Source: Thioalkalivibrio sp.
GTDB taxonomy: Bacteria > Pseudomonadota > Gammaproteobacteria > Ectothiorhodospirales > Ectothiorhodospiraceae
Direction: 5' to 3'
Assembly (NCBI GenBank): GCA_003563455.1
Contig: PWRV01000131.1
Location: 1-13,985 of the forward strand
Length of the DNA stretch: 13,985 bases
Shown piece after piece: positions 6,978 to 13,497 of this stretch (positions are counted from its first letter, which is position 1; each line of letters begins with the position of its first letter). Made by a program: the position numbers and the translations under genes. The notes under the pieces were generated by a model. It made no database searches and was not told the origin of the DNA. It worked only from the letters and a program-made list of their open reading frames with translations.

Positions 6978-7114
6978 CCCGCGCCGTGCGGGACCGCGCC
7001 CGTGCAGGCCATCCCCGCCGGGGCGTTTCGAACTGCGGATTCACTCGTCCCGGCGATGGCTTCTCGGCCTCGACGGGACCCCCTTCAGGAAGTCAACCAG
7101 GACCGGCTTTTCCG

Positions 7115-7747
7115 ATGGACGCGCCCGTGATCTCCCTGCGTACCTACGTGCTCATCGACGCGTTGCAGCCGCAACTCGCGTCGTACATGGCCACGGTGTC
7201 ACAGGGATTTCTGCCCAAGCCGGGCGACTCCTGCCTGTGGCTGGAGGTGGAACCGGGCATGGCGATCCACCGGTTGACCGACATTGCGCTGAAGGCCGCC
7301 CCGGTCCATCTCGGATCGCAGGTGGTCGAACGTGCCTTCGGGTCCATGAACATTCATCACCGGGACCAGTCCAGCGTGCAGGAGGCCTCGGACGTGGTGC
7401 TGCACTGGATGGGCGCCGATGTGGCCTCGCGCAAGAACTGCCGGGTCGCTTGGCACGAGATCATCCGCGGGATCAATGCCGACCATGCGGTGCTGATCAA
7501 CCGCCAGAACCGCAAGGGGTCGATGGTTCTTGCCGGGGAGAGCATCTTCATCCTCGAGACCGAGCCGGCCGGCTACATCACCTACGCCGCGAACGAGGCC
7601 GAGAAGGCTTCGAACATCACCCTGTGCGAAGCGCACGCGGTGGGCGCCTTCGGACGCCTGACCCTTGCGGGCCGCGAAGGCGACATCGACGCTGCTGCCC
7701 GCGCCGCGATGGCCGCGGTCGAGCGGCTCAACCGCAACGCGAGCTGA
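7115..7747 (+). CDS. csoS1D: CsoS1D, tandem-BMC (BMC-T) alpha-carboxysome shell protein
   Basis: 210 aa. The sequence follows the CsoS1D pattern throughout: SLRTYVLIDALQPQLASYMA (7-26), SQGFLPKPGD (29-38), VERAFGS (71-77), AVLINRQNRKGSM (125-137), ETEPAGYI (148-155) and VGAFGRLTLAGREGD (176-190). CsoS1D forms pseudohexameric trimers that stack into dimers in the alpha-carboxysome shell. Its large central pore is gated by a conserved Glu-Arg pair, here Glu72-Arg73. The ATG at 7115 matches the N-terminus of the short proteobacterial form; cyanobacterial forms carry an extra ~50 residues. The ribosome site is weak or distant (agga, 12 nt upstream). No other carboxysome gene is in the window: the left neighbour is an ERCC4 nuclease and the right neighbour, converging 16 nt away, a HIRAN protein. 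It may serve a cso operon elsewhere in the genome. Confidence 0.92.
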   Translation: MDAPVISLRTYVLIDALQPQLASYMATVSQGFLPKPGDSCLWLEVEPGMAIHRLTDIALKAAPVHLGSQVVERAFGSMNIHHRDQSSVQEASDVVLHWMGADVASRKNCRVAWHEIIRGINADHAVLINRQNRKGSMVLAGESIFILETEPAGYITYAANEAEKASNITLCEAHAVGAFGRLTLAGREGDIDAAARAAMAAVERLNRNAS

Positions 7748-7763
7748 TCCGGTTCCGCCCCGG

Positions 7764-8162
7764 CTACCCCTTGCCCGTGAGATAGAGATCCAGCTCGATC
7801 CGGGCCCAGGGGTCGTCCGTATCGCGCAGCGTGTGGATCCGCGCGATCACCTCGCCACCCTGGTCCAGCAGATCGGACGCGAGGCGGTTTTCGGTGCGCG
7901 GCAGGTACCCGAGCTGTTCGCCGAGCCAGCTGATTCGCACCGCGCGCCGGTCCATCGGGTTCGTCAGCTCGCGGCTCAGCAGCAGCGCCTGTCCGGTGCG
8001 CAGATAGGGCCACAGGCGCGCGGCTTCGTGATATTGGAATCCAGCCAGTGGCAGCCGTTGCAGGTAGGTGCCCCTGCCGGTGCTCCGGGAACGGGGCGGG
8101 CGTGCGTGGCGTGAGAGCACCGGCGTACGCCGCGCCTGGACATGGGGTCGGTTGAGATTCAT
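7764..8162 (-). CDS. HIRAN-domain protein
   Basis: 132 aa. The N-terminal ~32 residues are Arg/Pro-rich and basic. Residues ~36-127 form a HIRAN domain: LAGFQYHEAARLWPYLRTGQ (39-58), LTNPMDRRAVRI (66-77, the NPxDxxAV core) and LGYLPR (84-89). HIRAN domains bind single-stranded DNA 3' ends in eukaryotic HLTF/Rad5 remodellers. In bacteria they occur as small free-standing proteins whose role is poorly known but is thought to concern DNA ends or damage. The ATG at 8162 has a gagga site ~9 nt upstream on the minus strand. It lies 89 nt after the WYL regulator on the same strand and has its own -10-like TATAAC and a palindrome upstream. It converges on csoS1D with 16 nt between stops. Confidence 0.8.
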   Translation of the reverse strand: MNLNRPHVQARRTPVLSRHARPPRSRSTGRGTYLQRLPLAGFQYHEAARLWPYLRTGQALLLSRELTNPMDRRAVRISWLGEQLGYLPRTENRLASDLLDQGGEVIARIHTLRDTDDPWARIELDLYLTGKG

Positions 8163-8191
8163 CAGGCATTCCTCGGTGTGGGCCTGACGAC

Positions 8192-8226
8192 GTTATATCC
8201 CGGGTGGTGGCTCACAGAGTGAGCCA
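8192..8226 (-). promoter_or_regulatory. Promoter-like -10 with a perfect palindrome over the -35 (candidate operator) upstream of HIRAN gene
   Basis: On the minus strand TATAAC (plus 8192-8197, 5/6 to the -10 consensus) lies 29 nt before the HIRAN start. Upstream of it, at 8208-8226, is the perfect 8-bp inverted repeat TGGCTCAC-tct-GTGAGCCA, centred where the -35 should be; no good -35 hexamer is present. Dyads of this length over a core promoter are typical operators. The neighbouring WYL-domain regulator (stop at 8252) is the obvious candidate binder. No T-run follows it, so it is unlikely to be the terminator of that gene. Confidence 0.55.
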
Positions 8227-8251
8227 GTGCCCCCTTGAGCGTGATTTTTTT

Positions 8252-9226
8252 TCAGCCCTGCCCGTCGGGGTATTGCTGCGCCGCCGCACGCAGCCTTTCG
8301 GCAACCCGGCGGCGCAGTTCCGGCGGTGCAATCACCTCGACATCCGGTCCGTATTTCAGGATGTCCATCACCAGCTCCCGGGGATCCGAGTAGGGCACCT
8401 GCAATTCGTAGGCCCCGGCCACCCAGCGGCCGATCTGGTCCGGATGCCAGTGTTCGTCTGCAACCCAGCGCGCGCGCTCCGTGGTGAAGCGCAGCACCGC
8501 CCATGCGCGGGCAGCACCGGTAAAGATTCCGAAGCCCGCACCGATGTGCTGGTTCAGATCGCTTTCGCTGGTATCGCGGAAGGACGTTGCGGCGGGTCGG
8601 ACGCTGTGGATTCGGTCCAGCGCGAAGGTGCGCAGATCCTCCGCCTGATCGCAGTAGGCGATCACATACCAGTTGTCGCGGTAGTGGACCAGACGATAGG
8701 GGTGAATGCTGCGCAAGCCGGGCGTGTCGCGCTCGCGACCGTGATAGCTGATGGTAAGCGGACGCTGATTGAGCACGGCGCCGGACAGTTGGCCGAAGAC
8801 CTCGAAGCTCGTCCGCCGGGGCGCCATCGGCTGCAGACGCACCCGGCTGGAGACCAGTTCGGCGCGCTGCCCGCCCTCGCCCAGCAGTTTGCGCACCTTG
8901 GTCTTCAAGACACCGATCGACGGACCCAGAAGACCGGGCTGAACGCTGTCCAGGAGCTGCTGCGTCGCAAGCAGCGCATGCAGCTCGCTCTCGTTGAACC
9001 AGATGCCCGGGAGTTCGAATTCCGGCGCATCGGGATCGTAACGGTAGCCGTTATGGCCCCGGTCATAGAGGATCGGCGCCTCCATGTGGTCCCGGAGATA
9101 GCGGATGTCGCGCTTCAGGGTGGCGGTGGAGACCTCGAGTCGCTCGCGCAGCGTGTCGAAGGGCACCGGGCGGCGCGCGGACCGCAGGATGCCGTGCAGG
9201 TGGAAAAGCCGGTCGGCACGGTTCAT
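8252..9226 (-). CDS. WYL-domain HTH transcriptional regulator (YafY/DeoR-like)
   Basis: 324 aa. An N-terminal winged helix-turn-helix spans about 4-60 (ADRLFHLHGILRSARRPV, then LEVSTATLKRDIRYLRDHM). A central WYL domain follows at ~150-215 with the namesake region DNWYVIAYC (184-192) and the preceding SIHPYRLVHYR (173-183). The C-terminal WCX-type module (ARWVADEHWHPDQI to LRRRVAERLRA) completes the usual architecture. WYL proteins sense ligands, often nucleic-acid-related, and many control DNA-damage or defence genes. The start at 9226 is chosen because the HTH homology begins at MNRADRL; a longer in-frame start at 9331 would overlap the upstream gene with an unsupported 35-residue leader. 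It lies 34 nt after the metallo-hydrolase gene, so it may be co-transcribed with it, and 89 nt before the HIRAN gene. Confidence 0.9.
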   Translation of the reverse strand: MNRADRLFHLHGILRSARRPVPFDTLRERLEVSTATLKRDIRYLRDHMEAPILYDRGHNGYRYDPDAPEFELPGIWFNESELHALLATQQLLDSVQPGLLGPSIGVLKTKVRKLLGEGGQRAELVSSRVRLQPMAPRRTSFEVFGQLSGAVLNQRPLTISYHGRERDTPGLRSIHPYRLVHYRDNWYVIAYCDQAEDLRTFALDRIHSVRPAATSFRDTSESDLNQHIGAGFGIFTGAARAWAVLRFTTERARWVADEHWHPDQIGRWVAGAYELQVPYSDPRELVMDILKYGPDVEVIAPPELRRRVAERLRAAAQQYPDGQG

Positions 9227-9260
9227 CGCTGTTGTCCCGGCGGCGCCATCCTCCTCCGGT

Positions 9261-10292
9261 TCAGAATGCCGCCATCTCGGCCTCGAGATAGGCGAGACTG
9301 ATGTAACGGCCGATATTCTGCTCGAAGCCACGGGTCTCTTCCGCCTTGTCCGCGACGCGTGGGTCGGCCAGGATGCGCGCGCGCGCGTCCGCCATGCTTG
9401 CCATGTCGGTCACCGCCTCCATCGCGTTCTCGTAGATGCCGGCGAAGAGTTCGCGGTTCCACTGCATCAGGTCGTCGGTCGCGCGTCCGTGGCCCGGTAC
9501 CCAGATGTCGGAGCCGGCCTCGGCCTTCAGTGCATCGATGTACGCGATCGAACCCGGAAAGGAGCCGTCGTCCATGTTCGCGATCCGGCGCTCCATCGCC
9601 ACGTCGCCGACGTAGGTCAGGCGGTCGTGCACCACCTCCATGCTGACATCGCTCGGGGTGTGTGCGACGCCATAGTGGTGCATCCGCAGCAACACGTCAC
9701 CGAAGCGGAACTCGTCGCCGTGGGTGGTTTCCCGGTTCGGGGCGATCACCCGAGTGCCCATCGTGGCCCCCTCGGTCCAGCGCTCCATCAGACTGCGCCA
9801 GAGGTCCCCCTGGACGCCCTCGATCTCGGTCTTCGTATGCGGATGCGCATAGATCGGCAAGTCCGGCCCGTATTCGTTCACGAAGGCGTGATTGCCCAGC
9901 CAGTGGTCGCCGTGGTAGTGCGACACGAAGATCGCGACGACCGGCTTGTCGGTGACGCTCCGGATCATGCGGATGGCCATCTCGCCGATCTGCAGCGAGC
10001 CCCCGCTGTCGAGGACCACCACGCCATCGTCGGTGACCACGAAGGTGATATTGCACATCATCCCCTTGTTCTGCGGGGTCGGGAAGACCTCCTCGGCGTG
10101 GATCATCCAGACGTTCTCGCTGAGCTGGACCGGGGGAATATCGTCGACGGGGGGTCCCTTCAGGAAGTCGTTCAGATCCTCCGCGAAGGCGGTGATCCGG
10201 GGCGTGGTGGCGATGATGCCGGCGGTGGCGAGCGATCCGGCGCCGAGTTGCAGGAATCGGCGGCGGGACATCCGGGGCGAGAAGCGGGGCAT
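9261..10292 (-). CDS. Tat-exported metallo-beta-lactamase-fold hydrolase
   Basis: 343 aa. The N-terminus is a twin-arginine signal: SRRRFLQLG (9-17), then a hydrophobic stretch to ~35 ending near AFA (35-37). The mature part is an MBL fold with a binuclear-metal site: HYHGDH (125-130), His211 in AHTPSD, Asp230 in YVGDVA and His268 in VPGHG. This is a complete ligand set, so it is probably an active periplasmic metal hydrolase. Similar periplasmic MBL proteins occur near sulfur-oxidation or quinoprotein genes (SoxH-like). That assignment is only a resemblance in architecture, and the substrate is unknown. The first ATG (10292) has ggag 8 nt upstream; a second ATG at 10271, directly before the twin-Arg motif, is possible. 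The WYL regulator follows 34 nt downstream. There is no reason to call it an antibiotic-resistance enzyme. Confidence 0.85.
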   Translation of the reverse strand: MPRFSPRMSRRRFLQLGAGSLATAGIIATTPRITAFAEDLNDFLKGPPVDDIPPVQLSENVWMIHAEEVFPTPQNKGMMCNITFVVTDDGVVVLDSGGSLQIGEMAIRMIRSVTDKPVVAIFVSHYHGDHWLGNHAFVNEYGPDLPIYAHPHTKTEIEGVQGDLWRSLMERWTEGATMGTRVIAPNRETTHGDEFRFGDVLLRMHHYGVAHTPSDVSMEVVHDRLTYVGDVAMERRIANMDDGSFPGSIAYIDALKAEAGSDIWVPGHGRATDDLMQWNRELFAGIYENAMEAVTDMASMADARARILADPRVADKAEETRGFEQNIGRYISLAYLEAEMAAF

Positions 10293-10530
10293 GGGGATAG
10301 CTCCATTGGCGTGAAAGTGGCGTGTAGCGCGAACGAAATGCCCCTCCTTCGCGTCAGGAAGAGGGGTGGGGAGAGGGAACGATCACGGTGACACGGGATC
10401 CATTATCACTCCTTCCGTTCGCGGCTTTGATGTAACGCGAGATAAAGACGCAGCGGATACCGCACTAGTGGCCCACCAGAGACGGCAACCAGTTTACTCG
10501 ACGTGCAGAGGGGAAAGGATCTTCCATGTG

Positions 10531-10552
10531 CCCGTCGCCCGTCTGCGACGGG
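10531..10552. promoter_or_regulatory. Perfect 8-bp inverted repeat overlapping a -35 position
   Basis: cccgtcgc and gcgacggg pair around the 6-nt loop ccgtct. The right arm ends about 18 nt before the TATAAT at 10571, so it covers the -35 region of that promoter. It may be an operator. It has no T-run and so is not a normal terminator. Confidence 0.4.
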
Positions 10553-10567
10553 GGGTTGTCATGGTGC

Positions 10568-10576
10568 TGCTATAAT
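10568..10576 (+). promoter_or_regulatory. Extended -10 promoter upstream of the unknown membrane protein gene
   Basis: TGC followed by the exact consensus TATAAT (10571-10576) gives a perfect extended -10 (TGnTATAAT), notable in a GC-rich genome. There is no -35 match at 17-18 nt, as often tolerated with extended -10s. The predicted transcript starts near 10583 and gives a ~150-nt 5' leader. Confidence 0.6.
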
Positions 10577-10731
10577 TGCCGGCCCTTCGCTGGTAACGGC
10601 GCCGGAGTGGCCCGCGTCCCGCATCCCTGTGATGCCGGCCGGGTGGTCGGCACAGACCATCCGGGGCACACCGGGGCCGGGCGCACAGCGCGGCCGACTT
10701 GTTTCTGCCAGGCTTTTCGCCGGGAGTCGTG

Positions 10732-11433
10732 ATGCGTTTCAGAGGATGGCTGTGGGCTGTACTGGGCACCGTCGGGGTGCTCGTGCTGGTTGGTGTGTTC
10801 CTGATGCCCGACCGCACTCAAATGCAGCAGTTCGACAACCTCCCCTGGCAGATTGACGTCGTCGCGCAGGATCGGACGCGAGTACTGGGAATCGAACTTG
10901 GCCGAACGACTCTCCGGGATCTGGCGGGCCCGCTCCCGGTGCCGGATATCCGGCTTTTCGTTGAACCGGATGGAACCCGGTCCGTCGAAGCCTTCTACTC
11001 GAATGCGCGGATCCCGCCCTTCGAGGCCAATCTGGTGCTGTTGCCGGGGCTGGACCAGGCCGAGATGGATTTTCTCTGGGAAGAACGCACCTCCGACCGG
11101 CCGATGCCCAGCGGCGCGCGGCGCTACGGGCTCAGCGACGACGCGCTGCGGGCGGTCGGCGACGCTCCGGTGATGGAGATGAGCTATATCCCGCGAGCCC
11201 GCTGGGATGCCGACCTCGTGCGCGAGCGGTTTGGCGAACCCGCAGGTCACCTGCGCATCGGAGACGACCAGACCTACTGGCTGTATCCGGAGCAGGGCGT
11301 CGCGATCATGATTCCCACCGGCCGCGGGCGGGTGCTGATGCACTTCGTCACGCTTGAACGCTGGGACGAGGTCGTGGAGCGTCTGGAGCAGGCTGGACAG
11401 CGGCTTCTGGACGGCCTGCAGGGGCAGGGCTGA
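10732..11433 (+). CDS. Membrane-anchored protein of unknown function
   Basis: 233 aa; I do not recognise a family. Residues ~5-25 (GWLWAVLGTVGVLVLVGVFL) form a single N-terminal membrane helix or uncleaved signal anchor after a short basic start, so the rest should face the periplasm. The soluble part is mixed alpha/beta with no obvious catalytic motif and no cysteines. It contains TRVLGIELGRTTLRDLAGPLP (48-68), which resembles a pattern seen in proteins that compare an 'effective' value against a reference, but this is not a family call. The ATG at 10732 is preceded by cgggag at good spacing; an in-frame ATG at 10699 lacks a site. Its stop overlaps the start of the YcgN-family gene by 1 nt (TGATG), so the two are translationally coupled and may function together. 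Confidence 0.8.
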   Translation: MRFRGWLWAVLGTVGVLVLVGVFLMPDRTQMQQFDNLPWQIDVVAQDRTRVLGIELGRTTLRDLAGPLPVPDIRLFVEPDGTRSVEAFYSNARIPPFEANLVLLPGLDQAEMDFLWEERTSDRPMPSGARRYGLSDDALRAVGDAPVMEMSYIPRARWDADLVRERFGEPAGHLRIGDDQTYWLYPEQGVAIMIPTGRGRVLMHFVTLERWDEVVERLEQAGQRLLDGLQGQG

Positions 11434-11924
11434 TGGAAACGCCCTTCTGGCAGCGGCCGCTGGAGACGCTGGACGAGCGGGAATGGGAGGCCCTGTGCGA
11501 TGGCTGCGGACGCTGCTGTCTGCACAAGCTGGAGGACGAGGACACCGGCGAGCTCGCTCACACCTGGCTTGCGTGCCGCCTGCTGGACTGCGAAACGGGG
11601 CGTTGCTCGGATTACGCGAACCGGACCCGCAGGGTCCCCGACTGCCTGAAGATCGATATGGAGTCGGTGGCCCGCTACGAGTGGCTGCCGCCGACCTGTG
11701 CGTATCGCCTGCGGCTGCGCGGCGAGCCCCTGCCCGACTGGCACCCGCTGATCTCCGGTGAACCCGGGACCGTCCGCGACGCGGGGGTCTCGGTGGCGGG
11801 GCGGGTGGTCCGCGAGGACGCGGCACCCGATCTGCCCCTGATTGACTTCGTCGTCGACTGGCCCGGTCAGTGGCCGCGCGCCGCAAGGCCCGCCGCGAGG
11901 CGGGGGCCGGCGAAGCCCTCCTGA
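11433..11924 (+). CDS. ycgN: YcgN/UPF0260-family cysteine-cluster protein
   Basis: 163 aa. Cysteines are arranged as in the YcgN (UPF0260, YkgJ-related) family: CDGCGRCC (22-29), then Cys48, Cys53, Cys58, Cys71 and Cys89. The N-terminus PFWQRPLETLDEREWEALCDG and the C-terminal LIDFVVDWPG are also typical. The CxxCxxCC cluster suggests a zinc or iron-sulfur site, but the biochemical role is unknown. Family proteins are usually about 150 aa; here a basic Ala/Pro/Arg tail of ~15 residues (149-163) extends past the domain and overlaps the end of the convergent GST gene by 58 nt. It is coupled to the unknown membrane protein upstream. Confidence 0.88.
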   Translation: METPFWQRPLETLDEREWEALCDGCGRCCLHKLEDEDTGELAHTWLACRLLDCETGRCSDYANRTRRVPDCLKIDMESVARYEWLPPTCAYRLRLRGEPLPDWHPLISGEPGTVRDAGVSVAGRVVREDAAPDLPLIDFVVDWPGQWPRAARPAARRGPAKPS

Positions 11925-12559
11925 TTGCTCAGGAACTGGACCAGTCGCTCCCGGAAGTCCTCGATGGTCGAATCCCTGACCTCGGGCAATTCCGACACGT
12001 GCTGCCACCACCGCGCGAGTCGCGGGTACTCCCGGGGCTGCCAGGGGCTCTCGGAATCCTGCAGCAGGTCGTAGCGCATCACTACCGGTGCCAGTGTCGC
12101 GTCCAGCAGCGAGAATTCGGATCCGGAGAAACAGGGATCGGGCTGGCACTGCTCTTCCATCCGCCAGAGACCCTTTGCCGCCACGTCGCGGGCTTCGCGG
12201 AAGGCCTCTTCGGTGGGTGCGGTCATCCAGTGGTGCATCGCCATGATCATGTCCGACGCGAAGGCGATCCAGGCGCGGGCCTGTGCACGTTCGAGCGGGT
12301 CCTCCGGAAGCAGCCGCGGGGGAGTGATCTCATCGACGTACTCGCTGATCACCGCCGACTCGAAGACCGGGGTATCCCGGTTTACCAGCAGCAGGGGTAC
12401 CTTGCCGGTCGGGGATTTTTCGCGGAACCACGCGGGCGGATCGTTCAGATCGATGAAGGTCCGTTCGAAGGGGACCTTCTTGTGTTTCAGCGTGATGACG
12501 CTACGCTGGACGAAAGGGCAAAGCGGAAAGCTGACCAGGTGCAGATTGGGCAGGGCCAT
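11867..12559 (-). CDS. Glutathione S-transferase family protein
   Basis: 230 aa. The N-terminal thioredoxin-fold domain (1-78) has the motif PLCPFVQRS with catalytic-type Cys14 (12-20), the cis-Pro signature GKVPLL (52-57) and the gamma-glutamyl-binding ESAVISEY (67-74). An all-helical C-terminal domain follows. A Cys rather than Ser/Tyr at the active site points to omega/beta/DHAR-like GSTs, which act as thiol transferases or dehydroascorbate/glutathionyl reductases. The ATG at 12559 has a strong ribosome site (ggagg, 5-6 nt spacing). It diverges from hslR with 59 nt between starts and its 3' end overlaps the ycgN tail by 58 nt antisense. Confidence 0.9.
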   Translation of the reverse strand: MALPNLHLVSFPLCPFVQRSVITLKHKKVPFERTFIDLNDPPAWFREKSPTGKVPLLLVNRDTPVFESAVISEYVDEITPPRLLPEDPLERAQARAWIAFASDMIMAMHHWMTAPTEEAFREARDVAAKGLWRMEEQCQPDPCFSGSEFSLLDATLAPVVMRYDLLQDSESPWQPREYPRLARWWQHVSELPEVRDSTIEDFRERLVQFLSNQEGFAGPRLAAGLAARGH

Positions 12560-12618
12560 GAATCCTCCGTACGGCGGCAGTGGTCGATCCCCGATGGCAG
12601 AGCGTGCGCGCGGTCGTG

Positions 12619-13023
12619 ATGGTGTCTGATACTGTCAACGACGCGCTTCGCCTGGACAAATGGCTCTGGGCCGCGCGCTTCTTCAAGACCCGGGCGCTCG
12701 CCACTGAGGCGGTTGCAGGAGGCAAGGTGCACGTAAACGGCGATCGCTGCAAGCCTGCGCGCAAGGTGCATCCTGGCGATCGCGTGACCGTGCAGCGTGG
12801 CCAGGAGATCTTCGATGTCGAGGTCCTCGGGATCAGGGCGCAGCGCCGCCCGGCTGCGGAGGCGCGGCAGCTGTACGCGGAGACCGCCGAGAGCATTGCC
12901 CGGCGCGAGGCGGAGGCCGCGCGGCGCCGCGAGCAGCGGGACACCGCACGCCCCGGACGCCGCCCGGACAAGCGCGAGCGTCGGCACATCCGGCGCTTCA
13001 TCAGAAAGGAGGGGGAAATGTGA
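12619..13023 (+). CDS. hslR: Hsp15, S4-domain ribosome-associated heat-shock protein
   Basis: 134 aa, the size of E. coli Hsp15 (133). The S4 RNA-binding domain occupies residues ~10-60: LRLDKWLWAARFFKTRALA (10-28), GGKVHVNG (34-41), KVHPGDRVTV (49-58). A charged Arg/Glu-rich C-terminal helix and basic tail follow. Hsp15 binds free 50S subunits carrying nascent peptidyl-tRNA and helps recycle stalled ribosomes. The start at 12619 (ATG) gives the family length; an in-frame GTG at 12580 would add 13 residues unlike the family. The stop overlaps the GTG of the Nudix gene by 4 nt. Confidence 0.92.
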   Translation: MVSDTVNDALRLDKWLWAARFFKTRALATEAVAGGKVHVNGDRCKPARKVHPGDRVTVQRGQEIFDVEVLGIRAQRRPAAEARQLYAETAESIARREAEAARRREQRDTARPGRRPDKRERRHIRRFIRKEGEM

Positions 13024-13469
13024 ACAAAGGTCATCCGGAGACACCCTTGCTGGCCGTCGATCTGGTCATCCGCCATCCGGCCAACCCGGGCCGCGTGCTG
13101 GTGATCGAACGCCGCAATCCGCCGGCCGGCTGGGCGCTTCCCGGCGGGTTCGTCGACCGGGGCGAGCCGGTGGAGTGTGCCGCGCGGCGCGAAGCACGGG
13201 AGGAGACGAACCTCGACGTTCGGCTCGAGGTGCTGCTGGGCGTGTACTCGGACCCGGAACGCGACCCGCGTGGCCACACCGTGAGCCTGGTCTACGTGGC
13301 CCGGGGCGAGGGTGAGGCCCGGGCGCAGGACGACGCCCTGGCGCTGCGCTGGCTTGATCCCGAGGACCGCAAGCAGGCGCTCGCCTTCGACCATCGGCGG
13401 ATCCTCGATGACTACCTGCGTTTTCGGGTCGCCGGGGAGGTTGCGCCGCTCCGCAATGGCGGCCGCTGA
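13020..13469 (+). CDS. Nudix hydrolase (ADP-ribose-pyrophosphatase-like)
   Basis: 149 aa. The Nudix box runs G43-x5-E49-x7-REAREE (57-62)-TNL, with all metal-binding Glu residues present. The usual Gly after EET is Asn64, a substitution also seen in other Nudix proteins. PAGWALPGGFVDRGE (35-49) and the YSDPERDPRGH (76-86) and FDHRRIL (123-129) segments resemble the ADP-ribose/nucleotide-sugar branch, but the substrate is not certain. The GTG start at 13020 is supported by a near-perfect ribosome site (aaggaggggga, 13006-13016) and overlaps the hslR stop (GTGA), so translation is probably coupled. Confidence 0.9.
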   Translation: MNKGHPETPLLAVDLVIRHPANPGRVLVIERRNPPAGWALPGGFVDRGEPVECAARREAREETNLDVRLEVLLGVYSDPERDPRGHTVSLVYVARGEGEARAQDDALALRWLDPEDRKQALAFDHRRILDDYLRFRVAGEVAPLRNGGR

Positions 13470-13497
13470 CCGGCTGCGGTATGTGGCGCAGGCGACC

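Larger units (their letters stand above)
6644..7114. other. 471-nt intergenic region between ERCC4 nuclease and csoS1D
   Basis: No convincing gene. The frame upstream of csoS1D stays open back to a GTG at 6884, but that stretch is Gly/Pro/Arg-rich and not domain-like. The region holds two hairpins: cccctctc/gagagggg at 6741-6766 and a GC-only palindrome ccccggg-cctg-cccgggg at 6921-6938. A -10-like TATCAT is at 6972-6977, about 138 nt before csoS1D. It must carry the promoters of both divergent genes, and it implies a long leader for csoS1D. Confidence 0.6.
10293..10731. other. 439-nt intergenic region between MBL hydrolase and the unknown membrane protein
   Basis: No supported gene. It must hold the promoters of both divergent units. 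Visible elements are an imperfect C-rich/G-rich hairpin (10341-10366), a perfect hairpin (10531-10552), an extended -10 (10568-10576) and a ~150-nt GC-rich leader in front of the gene at 10732. The leader contains a possible stem ggtggtc-ggcaca-gaccatc. No riboswitch class was recognised. Confidence 0.6.

Noticed and set aside
6884..7114. 77-residue N-terminal extension of CsoS1D, as cyanobacterial forms have an extended N-terminus
   Set aside because: The extension is low-complexity Gly/Pro/Arg/Ser sequence with no similarity I can recognise, and proteobacterial CsoS1D starts at the MxxPVIxLRTYV region.
8208..8226. Terminator of the WYL gene
   Set aside because: The stem is not followed by a T-run on the minus strand and lies directly before a -10 element; an operator is the better reading.
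9261..10292. Beta-lactamase antibiotic-resistance gene
   Set aside because: The MBL fold covers many hydrolases; the long Tat-exported form and motif spacing do not indicate a class B beta-lactamase.
10570..11886. 438-codon minus-strand open frame
   Set aside because: Antisense shadow of the unknown membrane protein and ycgN; Arg/Pro/Ser-rich and without motifs. The YcgN cysteine pattern fixes the real strand.
12501..13394. 297-codon minus-strand open frame
   Set aside because: Lies opposite hslR and the Nudix gene, both with clear family motifs and coupled starts.
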